NCBI RefSeq assembly: GCF_014280935.1
Contig: NZ_JACLZI010000045.1
Location: 1 to 41,071, forward strand
Direction of reading: 5' to 3'
DNA length: 41,071 nucleotides
Source of the DNA: Aquibacillus kalidii
Lineage (GTDB): Bacteria > Bacillota > Bacilli > Bacillales > Amphibacillaceae
This document shows positions 33,728-41,071 of the stretch, in pieces (position 1 is the first letter of the stretch; every line of letters starts with the position of its first letter). The notes beneath the pieces are model-generated. The model saw only the letters and a list, made by a program, of their open reading frames with translations. It did not search any database and had not been told where the DNA came from. The position numbers were made by a program, and so were the translations under genes.

Positions 33728-34468
33728 ATGTCAAAAAAAGAAGAACGTTTACAAAAAGTAATTGCACAAAGTGGTGTCACATCAAGAAGAAAAGCAGAAC
33801 TTCTCATCGAAGAGGGAAAAGTGAAGGTCAACGATAAAGTCGTGACAACTCTCGGTACTAAAGTTACGTCAGATGACAAAATTGAAGTCGAAGGGGTTCC
33901 TCTAGAGAAGGAACAGCCCGTTTATTTTCTGTTTTATAAGCCAAGGGGTGTCATTTCAAGTGTCAAAGATGATAAGAATAGAAAAGTAGTATTAGACTAC
34001 TTTCTAGAGGTACAAGAAAGGATATTTCCAATTGGCCGATTGGATTATGATACATCTGGCTTAATCCTACTGACTAATGATGGTGAGTTTGCTAACTTAC
34101 TTATGCATCCAAAACATCAAATAGAGAAAACGTATGTAGCTAAAACCAAAGGCATTCCGACACGTGATGATATAAAGTTACTTAAAAAAGGAATAAAAGT
34201 GGATGGTGATCTTTTAAAGGCAGAGCATGTTAAGGTGCTGTCCTCTGATAACAAAAAAAATATGGCTATCGTTCAGATTATTTTGCACCAAGGAAAAAAT
34301 AGACAAGTAAGAAGAATGTTTGAAGCGATCAATTATCCAGTTGATAAACTAAAACGTGAACAATATGGTTTTCTAACCTTACATGGCTTAAATCCAGGCG
34401 AAAGCCGTGAATTAACTCCCCATGAAGTTAAGCAATTAAGAGCAGAAGCAACTAAAATTGTTAAATAA
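33728..34468 (+). CDS. rluB: 23S rRNA pseudouridine synthase RluB type
   Basis: A 246-residue enzyme with an N-terminal S4 RNA-binding domain (about 1-60) and a pseudouridine synthase domain. GRLDYDTSGL at 103-112 carries the catalytic D106. GKNRQVRRMFE near the C-terminus completes the active site. It modifies 23S rRNA in the cytosol. The ATG at 33728 follows GGTGG with 7 bases spacing; the longer frame from 33710 has no ribosome site. It precedes resA as in B. subtilis. Confidence 0.93.
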   Translation: MSKKEERLQKVIAQSGVTSRRKAELLIEEGKVKVNDKVVTTLGTKVTSDDKIEVEGVPLEKEQPVYFLFYKPRGVISSVKDDKNRKVVLDYFLEVQERIFPIGRLDYDTSGLILLTNDGEFANLLMHPKHQIEKTYVAKTKGIPTRDDIKLLKKGIKVDGDLLKAEHVKVLSSDNKKNMAIVQIILHQGKNRQVRRMFEAINYPVDKLKREQYGFLTLHGLNPGESRELTPHEVKQLRAEATKIVK

Positions 34469-34524
34469 TATTCATAATTACTACTTGATTTAAATGATAC
34501 AATGGGCAAGGGGAGTGGGATCTG

Positions 34525-35094
34525 ATGAGTAAGATAGAGGATGCAAATATTAGGAAGAGGAATAAGAAACGAAATAGACTAATATTTCGAACGATCATAT
34601 TATTAGTATTGTTAGCTGCATTAGTATTTGCCCTTGTTTCAAATTTAACAAAAGAGAAATCGATGATAGAAAAAGGTGATCAAGCTATACCATTTGTTTT
34701 AAAGCAATTAAATGGTTCCAACGATACACTTAATTTATCAGATTTAGAGGGTAAAGGGATAATGTTGAATTTCTGGGCAACTTACTGCAAACCGTGTGAA
34801 CAAGAGATGCCTTATATGGAGTCTTTATATCCGGTATATAAGGAAAAAGGTGTAGAAATAGTAGCTGTCAGTGTCGATGCTACAGAATTAGTAATTAATC
34901 GATTTGTTGAAAAATACCAATTGTCATTTCCGATTGTACATGATCGAGATGGACAAGTTATGGACGCTTACAATATTGGGCCTTTACCGACAACTTTATT
35001 TATTAATCCGGACGGGGAAGTAGTAGAGATTGTAAAAGGACCATTAACATTAAGTAGGTTAGAAGGTTACCTACAACAAATTCAACCTAAATAA
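34525..35094 (+). CDS. resA: Thiol-disulfide oxidoreductase ResA
   Basis: A 189-residue extracytoplasmic thioredoxin-like protein held by one N-terminal membrane segment (about 20-40). The active site is C88-K-P-C91 (CEPC in B. subtilis), followed by the cis-Pro region GPLPTTLFI. It reduces the apocytochrome c disulfide before haem attachment. It starts the resABCDE cluster; resB is 25 bases downstream. Confidence 0.95.
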   Translation: MSKIEDANIRKRNKKRNRLIFRTIILLVLLAALVFALVSNLTKEKSMIEKGDQAIPFVLKQLNGSNDTLNLSDLEGKGIMLNFWATYCKPCEQEMPYMESLYPVYKEKGVEIVAVSVDATELVINRFVEKYQLSFPIVHDRDGQVMDAYNIGPLPTTLFINPDGEVVEIVKGPLTLSRLEGYLQQIQPK

Positions 35095-35119
35095 AAGTAT
35101 TTTGTGATGAGGGGTAATC

Positions 35120-36748
35120 ATGAGAAAACTTACATGTGATGCTTGCGGACATGTAAATCCGCAAGGAACATCAATCTGTTCGGAATGTGGAAAACCATTA
35201 CAAATAGATTCAAACGATATAGAAAGCAATAAATCCTTATTAAATATGCGTTATGACGGTAGTGCCGTTAGGTCTAAAACACATAACAAATCCATTGTAG
35301 ATAAAATTTGGAATTTCTTTTCATCTGTTAAAATCGGTGTCACGTTAATTGTCATTACGTTAATTGCATCTGCTGTAGGGACAATCCTTCCACAAGAGAT
35401 GTATATTCCGCCAAATGTTCAGCCAGCAGATCATTATAAAGATGAATATGGGATCTTTGGACAAATTTATTACCAATTGGGATTTCATAACTTATACAGT
35501 TCTTGGTGGTATATGATTTTAATAGCACTTATTGGGATTTCTATCTTTATTGTAAGTATTGACCGGGGTGTTCCTCTTTATCGAGCATTGACGAATCAGA
35601 AACCAACTAGGCATGAATCCTTTTTAAAACGACAGAAGCTATTTAGTGAAACCGATTTTGTATCACAAGATGATCAAGAAAACATAATTTTTAGCTTGAA
35701 AAAACATCGTTATAAGGTTAGAGAAGAAAATGGCCACATACTGGCAGAAAAAGGTCGTTTTTCTCGATGGGGCCCGTATGTTAATCATTTAGGGTTGATT
35801 ATTTTCTTGTTTGGATCTCTATTACGCTTTATTCCTTTTATGCATATAGATGACTTTGTGTGGATAAGGGAAGGGGATACAGTCGTTATTCCTAAAACAG
35901 ATGGAGAATATTATGTTAAGAACGAAAACTTTATACTAGAAACTTATGATGAAGAAGATGAACGTTTTTCTGAAGCTATTAAAAATAAAGGAATGGTAGC
36001 GAGTAACTATCAAACCGATGTAGTAATTTATAAGAGTACAGGGACACAACTGATTGGTCAAGATCCGGATCTTGCCGAGATCAAGCAGGGCAGTATCCGA
36101 GTAAATCACCCTATTAAATTTGATGGGTATGCTCTTTATCAATCGAGTTATCAACAAAATGAGTTTTCTTCCATATCATTTAAAATACATAAAGCTGAAG
36201 ATAAAGATGAGAAGGCACTAGCTAACTTTACTGTTGATTTAACGAAACCTCAAAGTTTGTATGAACTAGAAAATGGTTACCGAGTTGAGATTGATCAGTA
36301 TTTTCCTGAGTACTTTTTAGATGAGGGAGTACCGAGATCCAAATCTAAATATCCACGAAACCCTGCCTTTGTATTTTTCGTCTACCCACCGAATCAAGGA
36401 GAGCCAGAAATTAGCTTTGCTGGTATTGGTAGAAATGTTTCAAGTGGCGAAGGAAATGAATATAAAGTAGGTCTAACAGGTTTCGAAATGCGTGATGTTA
36501 CCGGGTTAAGCGTTAAACGGGATTATACGTTACCAATTCTTGGCCTTGGGGCTGCGATATTCATGATTGGAGTTATTCAAGGTATGTATTGGCAGCACAG
36601 AAGAATATGGCTTCATCCTAAAGGGAATGGTCTGATGATAGCTGCCCATACTAATAAAAATTGGTATGGTCTGAAGAATGAGTTCGCCAAGATTATAGCA
36701 GATACAGAGATTAATATGGTAATAGATCAAGAACAAGAAGATGATTAG
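35120..36748 (+). CDS. resB: Cytochrome c biogenesis protein ResB (Ccs1)
   Basis: A 542-residue membrane protein of the system II haem lyase. A short zinc-ribbon-like N-terminus with C6-x2-C9 and C20-x2-C23 is followed by membrane segments near 75-92, 132-150 and 220-240, a large outer domain, and a last membrane segment near 472-490. Together with ResC it carries haem across the membrane and attaches it to cytochrome c. The ATG follows GAGGGG. Confidence 0.94.
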   Translation: MRKLTCDACGHVNPQGTSICSECGKPLQIDSNDIESNKSLLNMRYDGSAVRSKTHNKSIVDKIWNFFSSVKIGVTLIVITLIASAVGTILPQEMYIPPNVQPADHYKDEYGIFGQIYYQLGFHNLYSSWWYMILIALIGISIFIVSIDRGVPLYRALTNQKPTRHESFLKRQKLFSETDFVSQDDQENIIFSLKKHRYKVREENGHILAEKGRFSRWGPYVNHLGLIIFLFGSLLRFIPFMHIDDFVWIREGDTVVIPKTDGEYYVKNENFILETYDEEDERFSEAIKNKGMVASNYQTDVVIYKSTGTQLIGQDPDLAEIKQGSIRVNHPIKFDGYALYQSSYQQNEFSSISFKIHKAEDKDEKALANFTVDLTKPQSLYELENGYRVEIDQYFPEYFLDEGVPRSKSKYPRNPAFVFFVYPPNQGEPEISFAGIGRNVSSGEGNEYKVGLTGFEMRDVTGLSVKRDYTLPILGLGAAIFMIGVIQGMYWQHRRIWLHPKGNGLMIAAHTNKNWYGLKNEFAKIIADTEINMVIDQEQEDD

Positions 36749-36772
36749 GGGATTTATTAGAGGAGGAAGAAG

Positions 36773-37963
36773 ATGGGAGACATGGTTTCATTAAGTGGGA
36801 ATTTTTTATATTTGGCTTTTGTTCTATATTTAGTTGCAACGTTTTTCTTTGGGGGTACGATTAAAGATAAACGTTCACAGGGTACAAAAAGTCTTGCCAG
36901 TAGAATTGCAATTTCACTAACTATCTTAGGTTTTTTATCACAAGTGGGTTATTTTATCACGAGATGGATAGCAAGTGCACATGCACCTGTAAGTAATCTG
37001 TTTGAATTTATGACGTTTTTCGGTATGATGCTAGTTTTAGCGTTTATTATTATATATTTTATTTATCGCTTAAATATGTTAGGTCTTTTTACCTTACCAG
37101 TAGCCCTATTGGTTATAGCATATGCTAGTGTGTTTCCAACTGAAATATCACCGTTAGTTCCGTCTTTAAAGAGTCATTGGCTATACATACATGTCACGAC
37201 GGTATCATTGGGAGAGGCTATCTTAGCTATCAGTTTTGCAGCGGGATTGATCTACTTAATTAAACAAGTTGATCAGTCAAAGAAATCAAAACGTACTACG
37301 TGGCTTGAAATAGTTATTTACGGACTTATTTCCACTTTGGGATTCGTTCTTATCTCCTCTATATTTAGTTCTTTAGATTATAAGGCAACATTTGAGTTTC
37401 CTTTTGATGAACAAATAACGGAAGTGGAATATAACCTGCCTGCTATTGCAGGTCCTCATGAAGGGGAATTATTAACAGAAGATCGGATGTCATCAGTTTT
37501 TGAGGTGCCGAGTTGGATGAAGGGTGTTAACGCCGCTAAAAAATTCAACACACTTTTGTGGTCACTCGTTACTGGATTAGCTATGTATTTAATTCTTAGA
37601 CTGCTATTAAGAAAACGGATAGCTGCTGCAATCCAGCCTCTGTTACAAAAAGCAAACTCAGAATTATTAGATGAGATTTCTTATCGAGCAGTTGCCATTG
37701 GCTTTCCTGTATTTACATTAGGTGGTTTAATATTTGCCGCAATTTGGGCACAGGAGGCTTGGGACCGGTATTGGGGATGGGATCCTAAAGAAGTATGGGC
37801 ACTTATTACATGGTTCTTTTATGCTGTATTTTTACACTTACGTTTATCGAAAGGATGGCATGGCGAAAAATCTGCCTGGCTTGCAGTTATAGGTTTTGCT
37901 ATAATTATGTTTAATTTGATTGCTGTAAATTTAGTAATTGCTGGCTTACATTCGTACGCTTAA
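36773..37963 (+). CDS. resC: Cytochrome c biogenesis protein ResC (CcsA)
   Basis: A 396-residue polytopic membrane protein. WGWDPKEVW at 334-342 is the WWD haem-handling motif of the CcsA/CcmC/CcmF family, with conserved histidines in HVTTVSLG and in the final segment (GLHSYA). It forms the haem lyase with ResB. AGGAGG precedes the ATG, and it starts 24 bases after resB. Confidence 0.95.
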   Translation: MGDMVSLSGNFLYLAFVLYLVATFFFGGTIKDKRSQGTKSLASRIAISLTILGFLSQVGYFITRWIASAHAPVSNLFEFMTFFGMMLVLAFIIIYFIYRLNMLGLFTLPVALLVIAYASVFPTEISPLVPSLKSHWLYIHVTTVSLGEAILAISFAAGLIYLIKQVDQSKKSKRTTWLEIVIYGLISTLGFVLISSIFSSLDYKATFEFPFDEQITEVEYNLPAIAGPHEGELLTEDRMSSVFEVPSWMKGVNAAKKFNTLLWSLVTGLAMYLILRLLLRKRIAAAIQPLLQKANSELLDEISYRAVAIGFPVFTLGGLIFAAIWAQEAWDRYWGWDPKEVWALITWFFYAVFLHLRLSKGWHGEKSAWLAVIGFAIIMFNLIAVNLVIAGLHSYA

Positions 37964-38003
37964 GTGTATGTGATGACATAGCTTATAAAGAGGGGGTAAT
38001 TGG

Positions 38004-38720
38004 GTGGAAAACAATCCTAGAATTCTTGTAGTTGATGATGAAGATAGAATTAGGCGTCTAGTTCGTATGTATTTAGAGAGAGAAGAATATTTCGTTGATG
38101 AAGCGGAAGATGGAGAACAGGGCTTGAAGCTAGCGTTAGAAAATAATTATGATGTTATCCTATTAGACTTAATGATGCCAGGAAAAGATGGTTTGGAAGT
38201 TTGTAAGGAAATTCGGGAACAAAAAGCTACACCTGTCATTATGCTTACTGCAAAAGGTGAAGAGGCTAACAGGATTCAAGGTTTTGAAGTTGGTACAGAT
38301 GATTATATTGTAAAACCTTTTAGTCCGAGAGAAGTGGTTTTAAGAGTAAAAGCTCTCTTAAGGCGCTCGTCCTCTGCTACATTTGTAAATACAAATAATA
38401 GTTCTAAAGATATGCTAGAGTTTACTCACTTATTAATTGATAATGACGCACATCGCGTTTTAGCAGATGGAACGGAAGTGGGATTGACACCTAAAGAATA
38501 TGAACTATTGTATTTCTTGGCAAAGGCACCAGATAAGGTGTTTGATCGTGAGCAGTTACTAAAAGAAGTATGGAAGTATGAATTCTTCGGTGATTTACGA
38601 ACAGTAGATACACATGTGAAACGATTGAGAGAAAAATTAAACAAAGTTTCAAAAGAGGCAGCGAAAATGATCGTGACAGTTTGGGGTGTCGGCTACAAAT
38701 TCGAAGTAGCTAATGACTAA
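38004..38720 (+). CDS. resD: Response regulator ResD
   Basis: A 238-residue OmpR-type regulator. The receiver domain has D11-D12, the phospho-acceptor D55 in LLDLMMPG, T82 and K104. A winged-helix DNA-binding domain fills the C-terminal half (LTPKEYELLYFL, then TVDTHVKRLREKL). With ResE it activates anaerobic and respiratory genes, including resA in B. subtilis. The GTG at 38004 follows AGGGGG. Its stop shares one base with the resE start. Confidence 0.95.
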   Translation: MENNPRILVVDDEDRIRRLVRMYLEREEYFVDEAEDGEQGLKLALENNYDVILLDLMMPGKDGLEVCKEIREQKATPVIMLTAKGEEANRIQGFEVGTDDYIVKPFSPREVVLRVKALLRRSSSATFVNTNNSSKDMLEFTHLLIDNDAHRVLADGTEVGLTPKEYELLYFLAKAPDKVFDREQLLKEVWKYEFFGDLRTVDTHVKRLREKLNKVSKEAAKMIVTVWGVGYKFEVAND

Positions 38721-40489
38721 TGTTTTGGCGTAGTGTTGTAGGTAAACTTTGGTTTACCTTTTTATTATTGGTGTCAGTTGTATTAACGATGTTGTCTTTT
38801 TTGTTATTACAGTTTTTTGAGAACTTTCATGTTGTAGAAGCAGAAAATGATTTAATGCAAACTGCGACAAAAGTGTCCGCATTAGTTGAACAATATGATG
38901 ATAGAGATTTAATTCATGAAATGTCAGAAAGAATCAAAGACCCAACAAGTAGAATTGTGATCCTGTTTAAAGAACAAGATTTCTGGGTATCTGAAAGTGA
39001 TGATAAGCAGTTATTAGAACTATCAGCAGAAGAAATATTAGCTGAAGAAGATCTTTTAGAAGTTATGAACAGTAAAATAGAGGTCAAAAAACAACAACAG
39101 TTAATGAGTAACGAAGATGCAATTATGATTGTTGGTAAGCCGCTTAATAAGGAAAAAGGTGCGGTATATGTTTACCAATCTTTAGATATCGTTAAAAAAA
39201 CAACGCAGCATACTACACGTATTATCTTAATAGCTGCCGGGATAGCTATCATTTTAACGACAATTTTTGCCTTTTTCTTATCGACTAGAATAACAGCCCC
39301 TCTTATAAAAATGAGGGAAGGGGCGATTGAACTTGCTAAGGGTGAGTTTAATACGAAGGTGCCAATCCTAACCCACGATGAAATCGGGGAGCTAGCGATG
39401 GCTTTTAACAGGATGGGAAGGCAACTGAAGTTCCATATAAATGCTTTAAGGCAAGAAAAGGAGCAGCTTTATAGTATTTTAAGTTCAATGGTCGATGGTG
39501 TCTTAACATTAAATAGAAAAGCTCAGATCGTTGTATCAAATCCTCCTGCTCAAAAATTTTTGCAAGATTGGTATTATGAACATAATATTGAATCTTCTAA
39601 GGAACAGGTGCTCCCGGATGAATTAAGTGAACTTCTTAAAGCGGTTATTTCTTCAGAATCAGAAATGTCTAGAGAGGTATATATTCAAGGGAGGAATTGG
39701 GTTATTATCATGTCGCCTCTATATGACCAATCTTATGTTAGAGGTGTAGTTGCTGTTATAAGAGACATGACAGAGGAACGTCAGATGGATAAGCTGAGGG
39801 AAGACTTTATTGCCAACGTTTCTCATGAACTTAGAACACCTATATCTTTACTACAAGGGTATAGTGAGGCGATTGTTGATGATATTGCAGAATCGAAAGA
39901 AGAAAAGAATGAGCTAGCTCAAATTATAAATGATGAGTCACTAAGAATTGGTCGTTTAGTCAATGAATTATTAGATTTAGCAAGGATGAAAGCAGGACAC
40001 ATTCAGCTAAATAAAGAAAAAATAGAAATTGAGCCTTTTCTTGAACGGATAGTTAAAAAATTTAATGGTCCTGCTTCTGAAAAAGATATCCATTTAGATC
40101 TTAAAATGAACGATCCAAATACTTATTTTATTGCGGACCCAGATCGAATTGAACAAGTCTTAACTAATCTAATTGATAACGCCCTCAATCATACTCAAAG
40201 TAATGGGACTGTTATGATTAATCAGGAATCCTTCGATACCTATGTTCAAATATATATTACTGATAACGGTTCAGGTATTTCTCAAGAAGATTTGGCATTT
40301 GTATTTGAACGTTTTTACAAGGCAGATAAATCTAGGAAAAGAACAAAAGGGAAAAAAGGTACAGGACTTGGTCTTGCTATTGCAAAAAATATTGTCGAAG
40401 CCCATGATGGCGTAATATCTGTGCAAAGTAAGCTCGGAGAGGGAACTTCCTTTACTTTTCAAATACCAATCAATAGCGAAAATAAATAG
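38720..40489 (+). CDS. resE: Sensor histidine kinase ResE
   Basis: A 589-residue membrane sensor. Two membrane segments (about 8-33 and 168-190) flank an extracytoplasmic domain. HAMP (about 192-245), a PAS domain (about 255-345), and the histidine kinase core follow, with H369 in VSHELRTP as the phosphorylated residue. N, G1 and G2 boxes are seen in NLIDNALNH, DNGSGI and GTGLGLAI. It senses oxygen or nitric oxide conditions and phosphorylates ResD. It ends the cluster before a strong terminator. Confidence 0.95.
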   Translation: MFWRSVVGKLWFTFLLLVSVVLTMLSFLLLQFFENFHVVEAENDLMQTATKVSALVEQYDDRDLIHEMSERIKDPTSRIVILFKEQDFWVSESDDKQLLELSAEEILAEEDLLEVMNSKIEVKKQQQLMSNEDAIMIVGKPLNKEKGAVYVYQSLDIVKKTTQHTTRIILIAAGIAIILTTIFAFFLSTRITAPLIKMREGAIELAKGEFNTKVPILTHDEIGELAMAFNRMGRQLKFHINALRQEKEQLYSILSSMVDGVLTLNRKAQIVVSNPPAQKFLQDWYYEHNIESSKEQVLPDELSELLKAVISSESEMSREVYIQGRNWVIIMSPLYDQSYVRGVVAVIRDMTEERQMDKLREDFIANVSHELRTPISLLQGYSEAIVDDIAESKEEKNELAQIINDESLRIGRLVNELLDLARMKAGHIQLNKEKIEIEPFLERIVKKFNGPASEKDIHLDLKMNDPNTYFIADPDRIEQVLTNLIDNALNHTQSNGTVMINQESFDTYVQIYITDNGSGISQEDLAFVFERFYKADKSRKRTKGKKGTGLGLAIAKNIVEAHDGVISVQSKLGEGTSFTFQIPINSENK

Positions 40490-40498
40490 ATAATGTTG

Positions 40499-40532
40499 AA
40501 AGATCTTGTTCCTTATGAAACAAGATCTTTTT
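40499..40532 (+). terminator. Intrinsic terminator of the res cluster
   Basis: AAAGATCTTGTT (40499-40510) pairs perfectly with AACAAGATCTTT (40519-40530), followed by TT and a T-rich stretch. Confidence 0.87.
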
Positions 40533-40613
40533 ATTTGTCTCTTTACGCACTACAGCTGGAGCTTTTGTCACAATATATATAGAATCACCAGTAAGAAGTT
40601 GGATAGGCAATAT

Positions 40614-41071
40614 AATGAAGCGAAATCTTATGGTTTTTCTAATTTTGCGACGTTAGCTGCCCTCTAACAAAGCGAAATCTTATGGTTTTTCTAATTTCGC
40701 GACGTTAGCTGCCCTCTAACAAAGCGAAATCTTATGGTTTTTCTAATTTCGCGACGTTAGCTGCCCTCTAACAAAGCGAAATCTTATGGTTTCTCTAATT
40801 TCGCAACGTTAGCTGCCCTCTAACAAAGCGAAATCTTATGGTTTTTCTAATTTCGCGACGTTAGCTGCCCTTTAACAAAGCGAAATCTTATGGTTTTTCT
40901 AATTTCGCGACGTTAGCTGCCCTCTAACAAAACGAAATCTTATGGTTTCTCTAATTTCGCAACGTTAGCTACCCTTTAACAAAGCGAAATCTTATGGTTT
41001 TTCTAATTTCGCGACGTTAGCTGCCCTTTAACAAAGCGAAATCTTATGGTTTTTCTAATTTCGCGACGTTA
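40614..41071 (-). repeat. Tandem array of the 52-bp intergenic repeat, inverted (right array)
   Basis: Units begin at 40614, 40666, 40718, 40770, 40822, 40874, 40926 and 40978, each exactly 52 bp, and a ninth at 41030 is cut by the window end. On the plus strand a unit begins AACAAAGCGAAATCTTATGG and ends TAGCTGCCCTCT. Its reverse complement is the CAGCTAACG subtype of the left array. Units here differ by only a few bases, so this array is much more uniform than the left one. It starts about 80 bases after the resE terminator, where sigX follows in B. subtilis. It is not coding. Confidence 0.95.

Overview
This AT-rich window reads as a chromosomal segment of an endospore-forming member of the Bacillaceae. 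It is collinear in outline with the Bacillus subtilis region from yqjA to resE. It carries spoIIM, dacF-spoIIAA-spoIIAB-sigF, spoVA genes, dacB-spmA-spmB, fur, xerD, lysA, scpAB and resABCDE, with strong GGAGG-type ribosome binding sites. The many small differences from B. subtilis and several TTG/GTG starts suggest a relative such as the Oceanobacillus/Virgibacillus/Gracilibacillus group. That placement is inference, not something proven by the sequence.

Layout. 1-314: a tandem array of a 52-bp non-coding repeat. 424-12714: housekeeping and repair genes: an aromatic-acid-exporter-like membrane protein, a secreted L,D-transpeptidase, a tiny Prli42-like membrane protein, a PepT-like peptidase, LexA-boxed dinB, RNase Z, a glycerophosphodiester phosphodiesterase, a RocB-like peptidase, an SDR enzyme, a HesB-like protein, an aldo/keto reductase, nudF and an EndoQ-like nuclease. 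12715-13149: a gene-free stretch with a large imperfect inverted-repeat element. 13150-19203: spoIIM, fur (PerR/Fur-like boxes and a perfect sigma-A promoter), a small membrane protein, xerD and the nucleoside-salvage set deoB-punA-pdp. 19308-25470: the forespore block dacF, spoIIA operon and spoVA operon, with candidate sigma-F, sigma-H and sigma-G promoters. 25659-31236: lysA, ppiB, a small M50-type membrane protease, a possible 33-residue membrane peptide, orphan ribT, scpAB and a sodF-type superoxide dismutase. 31374-40489: dacB-spmAB, rluB and resABCDE. 40614-41071: the same 52-bp repeat family, now inverted, running off the window end.

How the genes work together. SpoIIAA/AB/SigF control forespore gene expression. 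SpoIIM acts in engulfment, and DacF, DacB, SpmA and SpmB act on spore cortex and core dehydration. SpoVA proteins act in dipicolinate uptake, and lysA links the dipicolinate/lysine pathway. ResABC mature c-type cytochromes, and ResDE control respiratory genes. ScpAB and XerD act in chromosome segregation.

Points most worth a second look: the inverted 52-bp arrays flanking about 40 kb of core genes; a spoVA operon lacking spoVAC, spoVAD and spoVAEb between spoVAB and spoVAEa; ribT without any riboflavin genes; and well-formed regulatory sites at dinB, fur and spoVAA. I found no rRNA, tRNA, CRISPR array, prophage or insertion sequence.
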